From assembly GCA_016791285.1 (NCBI GenBank), contig JAEUMX010000321.1, positions 1-18,894 on the forward strand: a stretch of DNA of 18,894 nt, given 5' to 3'. The stretch is from Burkholderiales bacterium. Its GTDB lineage: Bacteria > Pseudomonadota > Gammaproteobacteria > Burkholderiales > JAEUMW01. The notes beneath the pieces were generated by a model. That model had not been told where the DNA came from. It ran no database searches and saw only the letters and a list, made by a program, of their open reading frames with translations. Of this stretch, positions 7,562-14,121 are shown in pieces; position 1 is the first letter of the stretch; each line of letters begins with the position of its first letter. Position numbers and translations under genes: made by a program.

Positions 7562-8029
7562 TCAGTGAACGCGCCGTGCCGCAGATGATGGGTCGTCGCG
7601 TTCGCCCGTGCTTTCGGGGAGTTTGATCGCCTCGCCGATCAGATGGACAATGATCGAGAGCAGTCGCACATCCTGCTGAAAACTGCCATTCGCCTCGCCG
7701 GGTCGTCGCGCACAGCTCAGCACCCCGAGATCACGCCCACTGGCCTTGATGGGAACACCCACGAGCGACATCGGTGGTGTCAACACGTCGTCTCGCTTGT
7801 GGTCGGGAAGTGCAAACTCTGCGCTGGGGACACCGGACGATGCCACGAGCTCGAGCTCGCCCGATGCTGTAACCAGTGTGACCATGGCATGCAGGACGCC
7901 GAACCGCTTCGAGAGAACATCCACCACGGTACCCAGGGTCTTGCCGATCTCGGGGGTCGAGCGAAGCGCCTGGCTGATCTCGTGTATCGCGATCTGCTCG
8001 ACGTCGACGGCGCGCAACCTTTTCGTCAT
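7562..8029 (-). CDS. Orphan GAF-domain protein resembling the NifA sensory domain
   Basis: A 155-residue protein that is essentially one GAF domain (about 10-137). The sequence resembles the N-terminus of NifA-type activators: IHEISQALRSTPEIGKTLG, then VLSKRFG, a central SLVGVPIKASGRDLGVLS (88-105), and FQQDVRLLSIIVHLIGEAIKL (117-137). Full NifA proteins continue into a sigma-54 AAA+ domain and a helix-turn-helix. Here a TGA follows shortly after the GAF. The segment between LVASSGV (61-67) and SLVGVPIK is only about 20 residues, shorter than in NifA, so part of the ligand pocket seems missing. The ATG at 8029 is preferred because the similarity begins nearby; a start at 8071 would add 14 unconvincing residues. 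No good ribosome site is visible. It may be a small regulatory GAF protein or a decaying nifA fragment. Confidence 0.6.
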   Translation of the reverse strand: MTKRLRAVDVEQIAIHEISQALRSTPEIGKTLGTVVDVLSKRFGVLHAMVTLVTASGELELVASSGVPSAEFALPDHKRDDVLTPPMSLVGVPIKASGRDLGVLSCARRPGEANGSFQQDVRLLSIIVHLIGEAIKLPESTGERDDPSSAARRVH

Positions 8030-8310
8030 GAGACGACCCGAGTGGGTGACTGAACACTGCGTATGCTGCACGGCCGCATGATCCGTGCCGAGCAGCGCAG
8101 TGCGCCCGGGAGCGGCGCATCCAGCGGTCGAAACCCCCGTGCCGTGGGGCTTTCAGGGCGGGCGGCGGGATTGAGGACGAGGGATGCAGCGCACGTTTCC
8201 CGCCCTCGTTTGGTGCCCCGCGCACCGCGACGGATCGTCCGAACCGAGCCCGGTGCGCAGGGCGATGGGTCCTGGGGTACGTAACGGAAACGTGCGACGG
8301 CGCAGCGCCG
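8030..8310. other. Intergenic region between two leftward genes
   Basis: There are 281 bases between the flavoprotein stop and the GAF start. Only short low-quality open frames with arginine-rich translations occur. Besides the hairpin at its right edge I see no repeat, RNA gene or convincing promoter, although the GAF promoter must lie here if that gene is transcribed separately. Confidence 0.5.
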
Positions 8311-8312
8311 TC
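8296..8312 (-). terminator. Hairpin at the flavoprotein stop codon, weak terminator candidate
   Basis: GACGGCGCAGCGCCGTC is a perfect inverted repeat of 8-base arms around one base. It overlaps the TGA of the flavoprotein gene. On the minus strand it is followed by GCACGTTTCCGTT, which has only a short T-run, so intrinsic termination would be weak. It may act mainly as an RNA 3'-end stabiliser. Confidence 0.35.
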
Positions 8313-10275
8313 AGGAGGTCACGGCCAGCACTTCCTGCACCGCGCGCTGCGCCATGTCGATCGCACCGTCGGTGTAGGCGTACGCAGCGGCATCCGCATT
8401 GGCAATGGCGATGCGCCCGAACGGTTTGCGGCCGATCACGCAGGGCGTCTCGGTGCCGTCGAGCCAGAAGGAATCCCAGAGCGAGTTGTACTGGTAGGCG
8501 TAGCCGTGCGGCCAACGGTTGACGGTGATCGCGAGGATGTCCGACGCCGGATCGAAGCCACCCGCGCCGAGCACGCGCGCAAGCTGCTCGCGGGTCTGCC
8601 GCTCCATGTCCGCGTACGCCGTCTGCAGCAGTTCCGTGCGTCCGGCACGGTGCTGCTCGCGCGCCGGCAGCCCGGGGCGGCACGGCGTGCGCGACAGGCA
8701 CACGACGATGGGATCGTCGGGCGAGCGCGTGCAGTGGTACTCGCCGATGCTCACCGGCATGTCGAGTGCCATCCCCGTGTAGTAGCTCCCCGGTCCCTCG
8801 ATCTGAGACATCTTGAGCTTCAGGAATGCGTTCCAGTTGCGCACTACGACGTTCGTGTAAACGAGCGGCACCTTCGCGCCATAGCCGAGCGCTTCGCGCT
8901 GCGCCGCGGGCAGCTCCGGACAGATGTGGGGAATCACGTTGTTCCAGCACGCCAGCACCACCCGTGCACCGCGTACTCGTTCGAGCTTGCCGCCGGTCAC
9001 GTAGAAAACGTCGACCTCCGCCGCGGAAGCGGGATCGCCGGCATGCGCAACGCGCACCGCGGTGCTGTTCAGGCGCACGCGCACGCGTGCGCCGTCTGCG
9101 TCGAGGCGTGCGTAGTCTGCGCGGCTCGTGACGATGTCCTCCACGCTGTCACCGGGAATCGCGCCGGGAACGAGCTCCCGCACCAGCAGCCGTGCCACCG
9201 TCGCGTTGCCATCGGGGAAATGGTAGAAGTAGGCTTCACCGTCCCCGGCCACGGCGTGCAGTGCATCGTGATTCATCCCGGGTCCGGGCTTGCCGTCGAG
9301 CCGCAGTCCGCCGAACCCGGGGTAGCCGAGACCCCACGCGTCCTGGGCCGGCACCGCATCGATGCCGACGCCATACAGCCCGTGCGGCAGGGCCTGGAGA
9401 AACGGCAGCACGTCCGGATGGCACCGCGCGACCTGAGTGAGATAGTCGCGGTAGCTCATGCGCGCAAGGCGTGCCTTCTTTTCGTCGGAGCCAAGCTCCG
9501 GCAGATAGTCGACACGCCCCTCCTGCAGGCGCACGAGGTCCGCCTGCGCCGCGGCCGAGAGCGGCGTGGCGGAGAGAAAGCGCCTCATGGCCACGGCGTC
9601 GGCCGCCTTGCCGAGCCAGCCGGTATTGTTCGGGCGCGGCACCAACCGGTCGACGCCGAAGGTCTCGCGGTCGAAGAAGACGCCGCGCCCTAAGCCCAAG
9701 GAACGGTACAGGCGGCGGTCGACCACCTTGCCGAACCCCGTCACGTCAACGCCGAGTGTCTCGATCAATTTTTTCGCGTTGACGCTGTAAGGGCCGGGAC
9801 TCTCGATCGACCAGGTGCCGCCAAAGGAGACGAGCGTGCGCTCGCCGACGGTGAATTCGTTGCGCTTCGCGTGACCGCCGAAGTCGTCGTGGTTGTCGAG
9901 GATCAGGATGCGAGCGTCCGGCCCTGCTGCCTGGCGGTAGTAGTACGCCGCGGCGAGCCCGCTGATGCCACCGCCGACCACGACCAGATCGTAGCGCTCA
10001 CCGCTATCTCGCGCCGCCTGCGGGTCGAGGTGAAGCTCGCCGCTGCGCAGTGCGTGGGCGACGGCGTAAGACCCTTCGTGACTGCCGCGCAGCCCGGTGA
10101 GCGCAGGGGGGTAGTAGTCGGGGGCGAGAACCGGGCCAAGCCCACTCGTCTCCCCTGCACGCAACCAGCGAGGTCCGACCAACAATCCTGCGGCGCCCAG
10201 CGCGACGCCGCTCAGGAAGTCCCGGCGCGAGATCCGTCGGTCCATCCCCAGATCTCGATCGCGGTGCCTGCTCAT
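8311..10275 (-). CDS. Tat-exported FAD-dependent oxidoreductase, spermidine-dehydrogenase-like
   Basis: A 654-residue periplasmic flavoprotein. The N-terminus carries a twin-arginine signal (ISRRDFLSGVALGAAGLL, residues 15-32). It continues with YYPPALTGLRGSHEGSY (54-70) and a Rossmann FAD fold, YDLVVVGGGISGLAAAYYYR (95-114), with GGGISG at 101-106. The second FAD contact follows (ILILDNHDDFGGHAKRNEF, 123-141). This ordered set resembles the bacterial spermidine dehydrogenase family (SpdH of Pseudomonas), which oxidises spermidine using FAD and heme. The C-terminus (FGRIAIANADAAAYAYTDGA) is the usual FAD-closing segment. The start at 10275 is chosen because GAAGGA sits 6 bases upstream; an in-frame TTG at 10296 covers that site. 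A terminator isolates it from the Cache gene upstream. The substrate is inferred from family resemblance; another amine is possible. Confidence 0.85.
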   Translation of the reverse strand: MSRHRDRDLGMDRRISRRDFLSGVALGAAGLLVGPRWLRAGETSGLGPVLAPDYYPPALTGLRGSHEGSYAVAHALRSGELHLDPQAARDSGERYDLVVVGGGISGLAAAYYYRQAAGPDARILILDNHDDFGGHAKRNEFTVGERTLVSFGGTWSIESPGPYSVNAKKLIETLGVDVTGFGKVVDRRLYRSLGLGRGVFFDRETFGVDRLVPRPNNTGWLGKAADAVAMRRFLSATPLSAAAQADLVRLQEGRVDYLPELGSDEKKARLARMSYRDYLTQVARCHPDVLPFLQALPHGLYGVGIDAVPAQDAWGLGYPGFGGLRLDGKPGPGMNHDALHAVAGDGEAYFYHFPDGNATVARLLVRELVPGAIPGDSVEDIVTSRADYARLDADGARVRVRLNSTAVRVAHAGDPASAAEVDVFYVTGGKLERVRGARVVLACWNNVIPHICPELPAAQREALGYGAKVPLVYTNVVVRNWNAFLKLKMSQIEGPGSYYTGMALDMPVSIGEYHCTRSPDDPIVVCLSRTPCRPGLPAREQHRAGRTELLQTAYADMERQTREQLARVLGAGGFDPASDILAITVNRWPHGYAYQYNSLWDSFWLDGTETPCVIGRKPFGRIAIANADAAAYAYTDGAIDMAQRAVQEVLAVTS

Positions 10276-10380
10276 ACGTGTTCCTTCGGGAAGCAAAAGG
10301 TGATTTTACCCGAGCGCCGGAGGCGGCCGGACCGGATTCCCGCGCGGCGGCGAACGGTCGATCGTGCAGCCACGCCGTCG

Positions 10381-10425
10381 GGGAAACGAAAAGGCCACAG
10401 ACTGCCGTCCGTGGCCTTGGTTCCC
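10381..10425 (-). terminator. Intrinsic terminator after the Cache gene
   Basis: On the minus strand AAGGCCAC (revcomp of 10411-10418) pairs with GTGGCCTT (revcomp of 10391-10398). An inner GAC/GTC extension sits around a TGCC-type loop, and TTTTCGTTT follows directly. GGGAA/TTCCC outside the hairpin extend the pairing. The order of stem then T-run fits leftward transcription and separates the Cache gene from the flavoprotein gene. Confidence 0.8.
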
Positions 10426-10482
10426 GTGCGGCAGGCCGCCCCTGGTCAGCCGGGCCCGCTCATGGAAGGACCGTCATCCCTC

Positions 10483-10926
10483 TTACTTGTAGTAACCCAC
10501 CGCGCAGACCTGGTCGCCGATCTTCGTGTAGTAGCTGACCTTCTGCACCAGCGGCTCGGTCGTCCCCGGACGCGGCCACATGTAGGTGACTTCTCCGATC
10601 TTTCCTTCCTGCGCGTTCTTGTACATATCCTCACCGATCGGCTTGCCCTCCTTGTCCTTCAGGTCCTTCAGGCTCTTGCCCGTGAGCGATGGGTGAGCGG
10701 TGAAATTGCCGTCGGGCCCGCCGCAGAACGGGTACAGGTCGCGGTCCTTGAAACCGCCCTCGCCCTTCTGGAACTTCGCCAGCGCGCCCGGCTTGTCGGC
10801 CTTCACCGCGGCGGCCGCCTTTTCGAGCATCGCCTTCGCTTCCGCGGCGGTGCCGTACTCGGCAGCCCACGCCGTGCCTGTAACGAGCGCAGCGGCGATC
10901 GAACCCAGAACCAGTTTCTTCACCAT
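10483..10926 (-). CDS. Secreted single-Cache-domain protein
   Basis: A 147-residue exported protein. A Sec signal peptide covers residues 1-22 (MVKKLVLGSIAAALVTGTAWA, likely cut after AWA). The mature part reads like a stand-alone Cache (PAS-like ligand-binding) domain. It has an Ala/Lys-rich first helix (AEAKAMLEKAAAAVKADKPGALAKFQKG), then GGFKDRDLYPFC, a GNFTAHPSLTGKSLKDLKD segment typical of Cache pockets, and ends VSYYTKIGDQVCAVGYYK. Two Cys (in YPFCGG and QVCAVGYYK) could form a disulphide. It has no transmembrane helix or output domain, so it would bind a small ligand in the periplasm or hand it to a partner not encoded beside it. The start at 10926 has a strong GGGAGAAGGAA upstream. 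A frame start at 10995 would bury this site and the signal. It is followed by a clear terminator, so it is probably monocistronic. Confidence 0.85.
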   Translation of the reverse strand: MVKKLVLGSIAAALVTGTAWAAEYGTAAEAKAMLEKAAAAVKADKPGALAKFQKGEGGFKDRDLYPFCGGPDGNFTAHPSLTGKSLKDLKDKEGKPIGEDMYKNAQEGKIGEVTYMWPRPGTTEPLVQKVSYYTKIGDQVCAVGYYK

Positions 10927-11052
10927 TTCCTTCTCCCTTTGGTCATAGATAGATGGGGAAACAACCCGTCGCCTAAGCAACGGTGCGGCGATCATACGCC
11001 TGAGGGGATGGACGGAAACAGATGTCTCCGGATGACGACAGGACGCGGACCG

Positions 11053-11619
11053 TCACGGCACGCGCCGGCTCGGCGGCGTCTTGAGATCGATGTAGCGCAG
11101 TTCGACGCGGCGGTCCAACTGATGGCAGGCCTCGCTCGCGCAGCGATCGCGCGCGGACTTGCCCGACGGCACACTCTGCTTGCGGATCTGACCCGTCGCA
11201 GCCCCGGCCGACCTGAGCTCCTCAGCGACCGCGTTGATCCGCTTCTGGCCGAGTGCGACCTTGTACTCCGTGCTACCGCCATCGGTGCTGCTGTACCCGA
11301 TCAGGGTGATCACCAGCCGGCGGTTGTTCTTGAGCCGTTCGGCGTGCTGCCGGATCGTTTCCCTGCCGGCGTCGTCGATGGCGGTCGAGCCCTGCAAGAA
11401 GTACACGTTGTCCTTGCGGTTGAGATCGGGAAGCGGCTGCGCGTCGGCAGGCACGCGGCGGTCCGGCTCCTTCACCGGGGCGGGCGGCGTCACCGGAACC
11501 GGCTGCGGCGGTGCCGCGGTGCCGCCGAGCGGGCCACGCGGCGTGTCGGGCGTCGCGCACGCCGCCAGGACCAGGCAGAGCACGAGCGAAACCGCGGAAC
11601 CGGGAAACGTGCGCGTCAT
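11053..11619 (-). CDS. OmpA-family peptidoglycan-associated lipoprotein
   Basis: A 188-residue lipoprotein. The signal ends in the lipobox LVLAAC with Cys21. A Pro-rich linker (about 30-65) leads to an OmpA C-terminal-like domain (about 70-178). The visible core is DNVYFLQGSTAIDDAGRETI, then LVITLIGYSSTDGGS, then YKVALGQKRINAVAEELRSAG, and RRVELRY near the end. Cys160 and Cys165 sit where many OmpA-like proteins have a small disulphide loop. This would tie the outer membrane to peptidoglycan. The usual GHTD is replaced by GYSSTD, so the diaminopimelate-binding Asp seems kept while the His is lost. An ATG at 11634 would add five residues (MPGNE); neither start has a strong ribosome site. Two genes, the Cache gene and this one, run leftward, with a 126-base gap and no obvious coupling. 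Confidence 0.88.
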   Translation of the reverse strand: MTRTFPGSAVSLVLCLVLAACATPDTPRGPLGGTAAPPQPVPVTPPAPVKEPDRRVPADAQPLPDLNRKDNVYFLQGSTAIDDAGRETIRQHAERLKNNRRLVITLIGYSSTDGGSTEYKVALGQKRINAVAEELRSAGAATGQIRKQSVPSGKSARDRCASEACHQLDRRVELRYIDLKTPPSRRVP

Positions 11620-11634
11620 TTCATTGCCTGGCAT

Positions 11635-11946
11635 TCGTGTTCGAGTTCTGGAATCACTACGGGCAGCCGGGGCTCTGCGTTGGTCGCGGTCGCTGCTCAG
11701 GGCGGGCAGCGGCGCGGGTCAGGGTTGCGATGTCCCCTTGCTTCCGAACTTGGTGCGGCGCATATGTTCATACAACTTCGCCGAACCTGTCCATTGCCGC
11801 AGAGAGCGTACCGCCGGCGGGGCCCGTTTCCTGACGGCCGAGGCACTCGAGGCTATCGCGGGAGCGGGAATCAGGCTATATTCCGTCTGGAAAATCACCG
11901 CCTCATCGGCATGCGTTCCGACCGAACGCCGGCCTTTCCTCCGACC
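11635..11946. other. Divergent intergenic region with a possible -10 element
   Basis: About 310 bases separate the OmpA-like lipoprotein (leftward) from the diguanylate cyclase (rightward). TATATT at 11877-11882 is a good -10 sequence 65 bases before the cyclase ATG, but its -35 partner is poor. An in-frame ATG at 11911 would lengthen the cyclase by 12 residues (MRSDRTPAFPPT). On the leftward side TGGACA and TATGAA occur on the minus strand around 11767-11793, with a short 15-base spacer. No gene or repeat is evident. Confidence 0.4.
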
Positions 11947-12906
11947 ATGACGAACACCCTTACCGAGGCCGACTGGCAAGCAGCGGCCGCCTCGCGTCTC
12001 TTTCGCGCCGTCGATATCGAGCTGGTGGAGCATCTGCTCGCCGGCTGTGCACTGCGCGACCTGCGCGAGAACGAAACGCTGCTCGACCAGGGCGGGGCAC
12101 CCAGCCAGAACATCTTCGTGGTCCTGCGCGGGCGTGTAAGCGTTCATCTTGCCGGGACGGCATCGCCTTCGCACACCGTCATCGAAGCCGGCGAATGCGT
12201 CGGTGAGATGTCCGCGGTCGATGGCGAGCCCATCTCCGCGACCGTCGTGGCACTCGAGGAAACGCGACTGCTCGCGATTCCCGAGCCGGTGATCTGGACC
12301 CTGGTGAACACCTCGCACGCGGTCGCCCGCAATCTGCTGTACATGCTGGCGCGGCGCATGCGGCACGATAACGCCGTCATCATTAGCGGTCTGGATCGGC
12401 AGCGCGAGCTCGAGCACGCCGCGAGCACCGATGGCCTCACCGGCCTGCACAATCGCCGCTGGATGAACGAGGCATTCCGTCGTCAACTCGAGCGGTGCGA
12501 GCACGACGACGTGCCGGTGAGCCTCGTGCTGATCGATGTCGACGACCTGAAGGCTTTCAACGATGAGGCGGGTCACCTGAGCGGAGACATGCTGATCTGT
12601 GTCGTCGCCGACGTGATCGCCTGTCACCTGCGTCCCGGCGATCTCCTGGCACGCTTCGGTGGCGACGAATTCTGCGTGCTCCTCCCCGACACGTCGCGGG
12701 CCGACGGGCTGACGGTGGCCGAGCGGCTGCGCGCCGCCGTCGAGACGAAGACCCCCGATAGCCGCCTCAAGCTCGCCAAACCCGCTACCGTCTCCTGTGG
12801 CATCGCGAGCAGTCCCCCGGCGACAACACTGCAGGAGTTGCTCCACGCCGCAGACGAGGCGCTGTACCGAGCCAAGGACAAAGGGCGCAACGTCGTGTCG
12901 GAGTGA
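11947..12906 (+). CDS. Cyclic-nucleotide-binding-domain/GGDEF diguanylate cyclase
   Basis: A 319-residue soluble signalling enzyme predicted to make cyclic di-GMP from two GTP. Residues about 18-138 form a CRP-type cyclic-nucleotide fold (LFRAVDIELVEHLLAGC, FVVLRGRVSVHL, GECVGEMSAVDGEPISATVVA). The phosphate-binding cassette keeps Gly86-Glu87 but reads EPISATV where cAMP binders have PRxA, so the key Arg is missing. A short helix (about 148-160) leads to the GGDEF domain: DGLTGLHNRR (162-171), LVLIDVDDLKAFND, and the active site GGDEF (238-242). The inhibitory site RPGD (229-232) lies exactly five residues upstream, so product feedback is likely. The open frame reaches back to 9871, but that part lies on non-coding or opposite-strand gene sequence. 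ATG 11947 is preferred and 11911 is possible. The input ligand is unknown. Confidence 0.9.
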   Translation: MTNTLTEADWQAAAASRLFRAVDIELVEHLLAGCALRDLRENETLLDQGGAPSQNIFVVLRGRVSVHLAGTASPSHTVIEAGECVGEMSAVDGEPISATVVALEETRLLAIPEPVIWTLVNTSHAVARNLLYMLARRMRHDNAVIISGLDRQRELEHAASTDGLTGLHNRRWMNEAFRRQLERCEHDDVPVSLVLIDVDDLKAFNDEAGHLSGDMLICVVADVIACHLRPGDLLARFGGDEFCVLLPDTSRADGLTVAERLRAAVETKTPDSRLKLAKPATVSCGIASSPPATTLQELLHAADEALYRAKDKGRNVVSE

Positions 12907-13032
12907 GGGGCGGGGCCGGTCGCCCCGGCGCGCCGCCTGTCGTCTCCAGCGACTGGGGCAGCTGCCGCCGGCAGACGACCCGCCGTGCCTGGGCTAAGAT
13001 AGCGGCTGGGGAGTTGATCGCCGGAGAGCGAA
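12907..13032. promoter_or_regulatory. Gap with candidate promoter of the zinc-ribbon operon
   Basis: TAAGAT at 12995-13000 matches a -10 box at four of six positions and lies 32 bases before the zinc-ribbon ATG. No good -35 partner is visible. GC-rich inverted repeats occur upstream, such as CTGCC-GCC-GGCAG at 12962-12974, without a T-run. GGAGAG at 13023-13028 is the ribosome site of the next gene. Confidence 0.35.
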
Positions 13033-14121
13033 ATGGAAAACGCGTCCTTGTATCCCCTCAAATGCGGTTTCTGCGGGCATGCCAATCCCGCCGATTCGAG
13101 GTATTGCAACGCCTGCGGCGCGCCTTTCAGCGTGCAACCCTGTCCCCGGTGCGGCACGACCAATGAAGCCACTGCCCTGATCTGCCAGGAGTGCGATGCA
13201 CCGCTGGCGGATGGCGGACCAAGCGACTTCTTCCTGCCCCTGCCGTCCGAAGCGGCGGTGCTTGCGAGATCGACCCACCATGTGGCCGAGGTGACTGCGG
13301 ACGCCGCGCCGCCCGGTCGGACCTCTACCGCCACCGAATCCGAAATGTTCGACTACCGTGGACCCTCGATCGTAGCCCCCCCGCCAGAAAGCGCGGCGCT
13401 GGGCACGGCGTCGGTGGCGGCCTCCCGGCTTCGGGACGTCGCTGTGCCGTTACCGCCGGCAGAGCCGGTGGCTCCGGCATCACCCCCGCAGCCTACCGCG
13501 GTGACGCCCGTGTCGGCACCGGACCCCGCCCCGCTCCCGGGCGACGAGGAGGCGACGCAGGCCGCCGCCCCCGCGAGTTCGGAACCGGCGTCGTTCCAGG
13601 CCACCCCGAAGAGCAGTTCGCAGCGCCGCACCTTCGGGTGGGTGGCAGTGCTGGCGGCGGCCGGTGTTGCCGTCTATTTCGCTTACGGCTACTTTCAACG
13701 CTTCCAGGCCGGTGATACGGCGCCGCGTCCTGCAGCAACCGACAAGCCGATCGCGGGATCGACAGCCGCCACCACAGCGGATACCGGCAAGCCGGCAGCC
13801 GCAGGCGCTTCTCCACCCGCCGTTCCCGCGAGCGCAGGCGGCAACGGCGGGCGAGGCGTCGACCCCTCCGGCGCCGGCTCCGCCCGGCCGCAGGCACCGA
13901 CTGACATCTTTGTCGCGAAACCCGAACCGGATCCACGGCGCGCAGCACCGCAGCCCCAGGAAGCAGCGAAGGCGGTCGCAGCGGGCGCGCAAGGGGAGAT
14001 CCGCCGGCCCGCTGGCGGCAACGCGGGGGGTGCCGCTGCGCCCAGCCCGGGAGCTTGCTCCGACGCAGTCGCTGCCCTCGGACTTTGCACACAAGAGAAC
14101 ACTCAGAGGAGGAAACCGTGA
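13033..14121 (+). CDS. Membrane-anchored double zinc-ribbon protein with Cys-motif tail
   Basis: A 362-residue protein of unknown role. Residues 11-54 hold four CxxC knuckles (Cys11/14, 25/28, 37/40, 51/54), which makes two zinc ribbons of the DZR type. Residues about 60-198 are a low-complexity Pro/Ala/Ser linker. One hydrophobic helix (FGWVAVLAAAGVAVYFAYGY, 201-220) follows a QRR motif. Another Ala/Pro/Gly-rich stretch then runs to the end. With Arg before the helix, the ribbons should face the cytoplasm and the tail the periplasm. The tail ends ACSDAVAALGLCTQEN, with Cys342 and Cys352 as C-x6-LGLC. The same spacing closes the next protein. The start has GGAGAG five bases upstream. Its TGA overlaps the downstream start, so the two are coupled. 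A scaffold or sensor role is possible but not shown. Confidence 0.8.
   Translation: MENASLYPLKCGFCGHANPADSRYCNACGAPFSVQPCPRCGTTNEATALICQECDAPLADGGPSDFFLPLPSEAAVLARSTHHVAEVTADAAPPGRTSTATESEMFDYRGPSIVAPPPESAALGTASVAASRLRDVAVPLPPAEPVAPASPPQPTAVTPVSAPDPAPLPGDEEATQAAAPASSEPASFQATPKSSSQRRTFGWVAVLAAAGVAVYFAYGYFQRFQAGDTAPRPAATDKPIAGSTAATTADTGKPAAAGASPPAVPASAGGNGGRGVDPSGAGSARPQAPTDIFVAKPEPDPRRAAPQPQEAAKAVAAGAQGEIRRPAGGNAGGAAAPSPGACSDAVAALGLCTQENTQRRKP
14105..14112 (+). promoter_or_regulatory. Strong Shine-Dalgarno deciding the TAXI-protein start
   Basis: AGAGGAGG lies inside the 3' end of the zinc-ribbon gene, 8 bases before ATG 14121 and 5 before GTG 14118. It supports a start here, not upstream at 14055, and efficient coupled translation. 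Confidence 0.75.

Noticed and set aside
7323..8310. Mobile element or prophage remnant around the GAF gene
   Set aside because: The region looks decayed, but I found no terminal inverted repeats, target duplications or transposase motifs.
10276..10296. TTG start for the flavoprotein
   Set aside because: The ribosome site GAAGGA lies inside this extension and points to ATG 10275.
9871..11946. Upstream extension of the cyclase frame
   Set aside because: It runs over three genes on the opposite strand. No domain is visible before the CRP-type fold.
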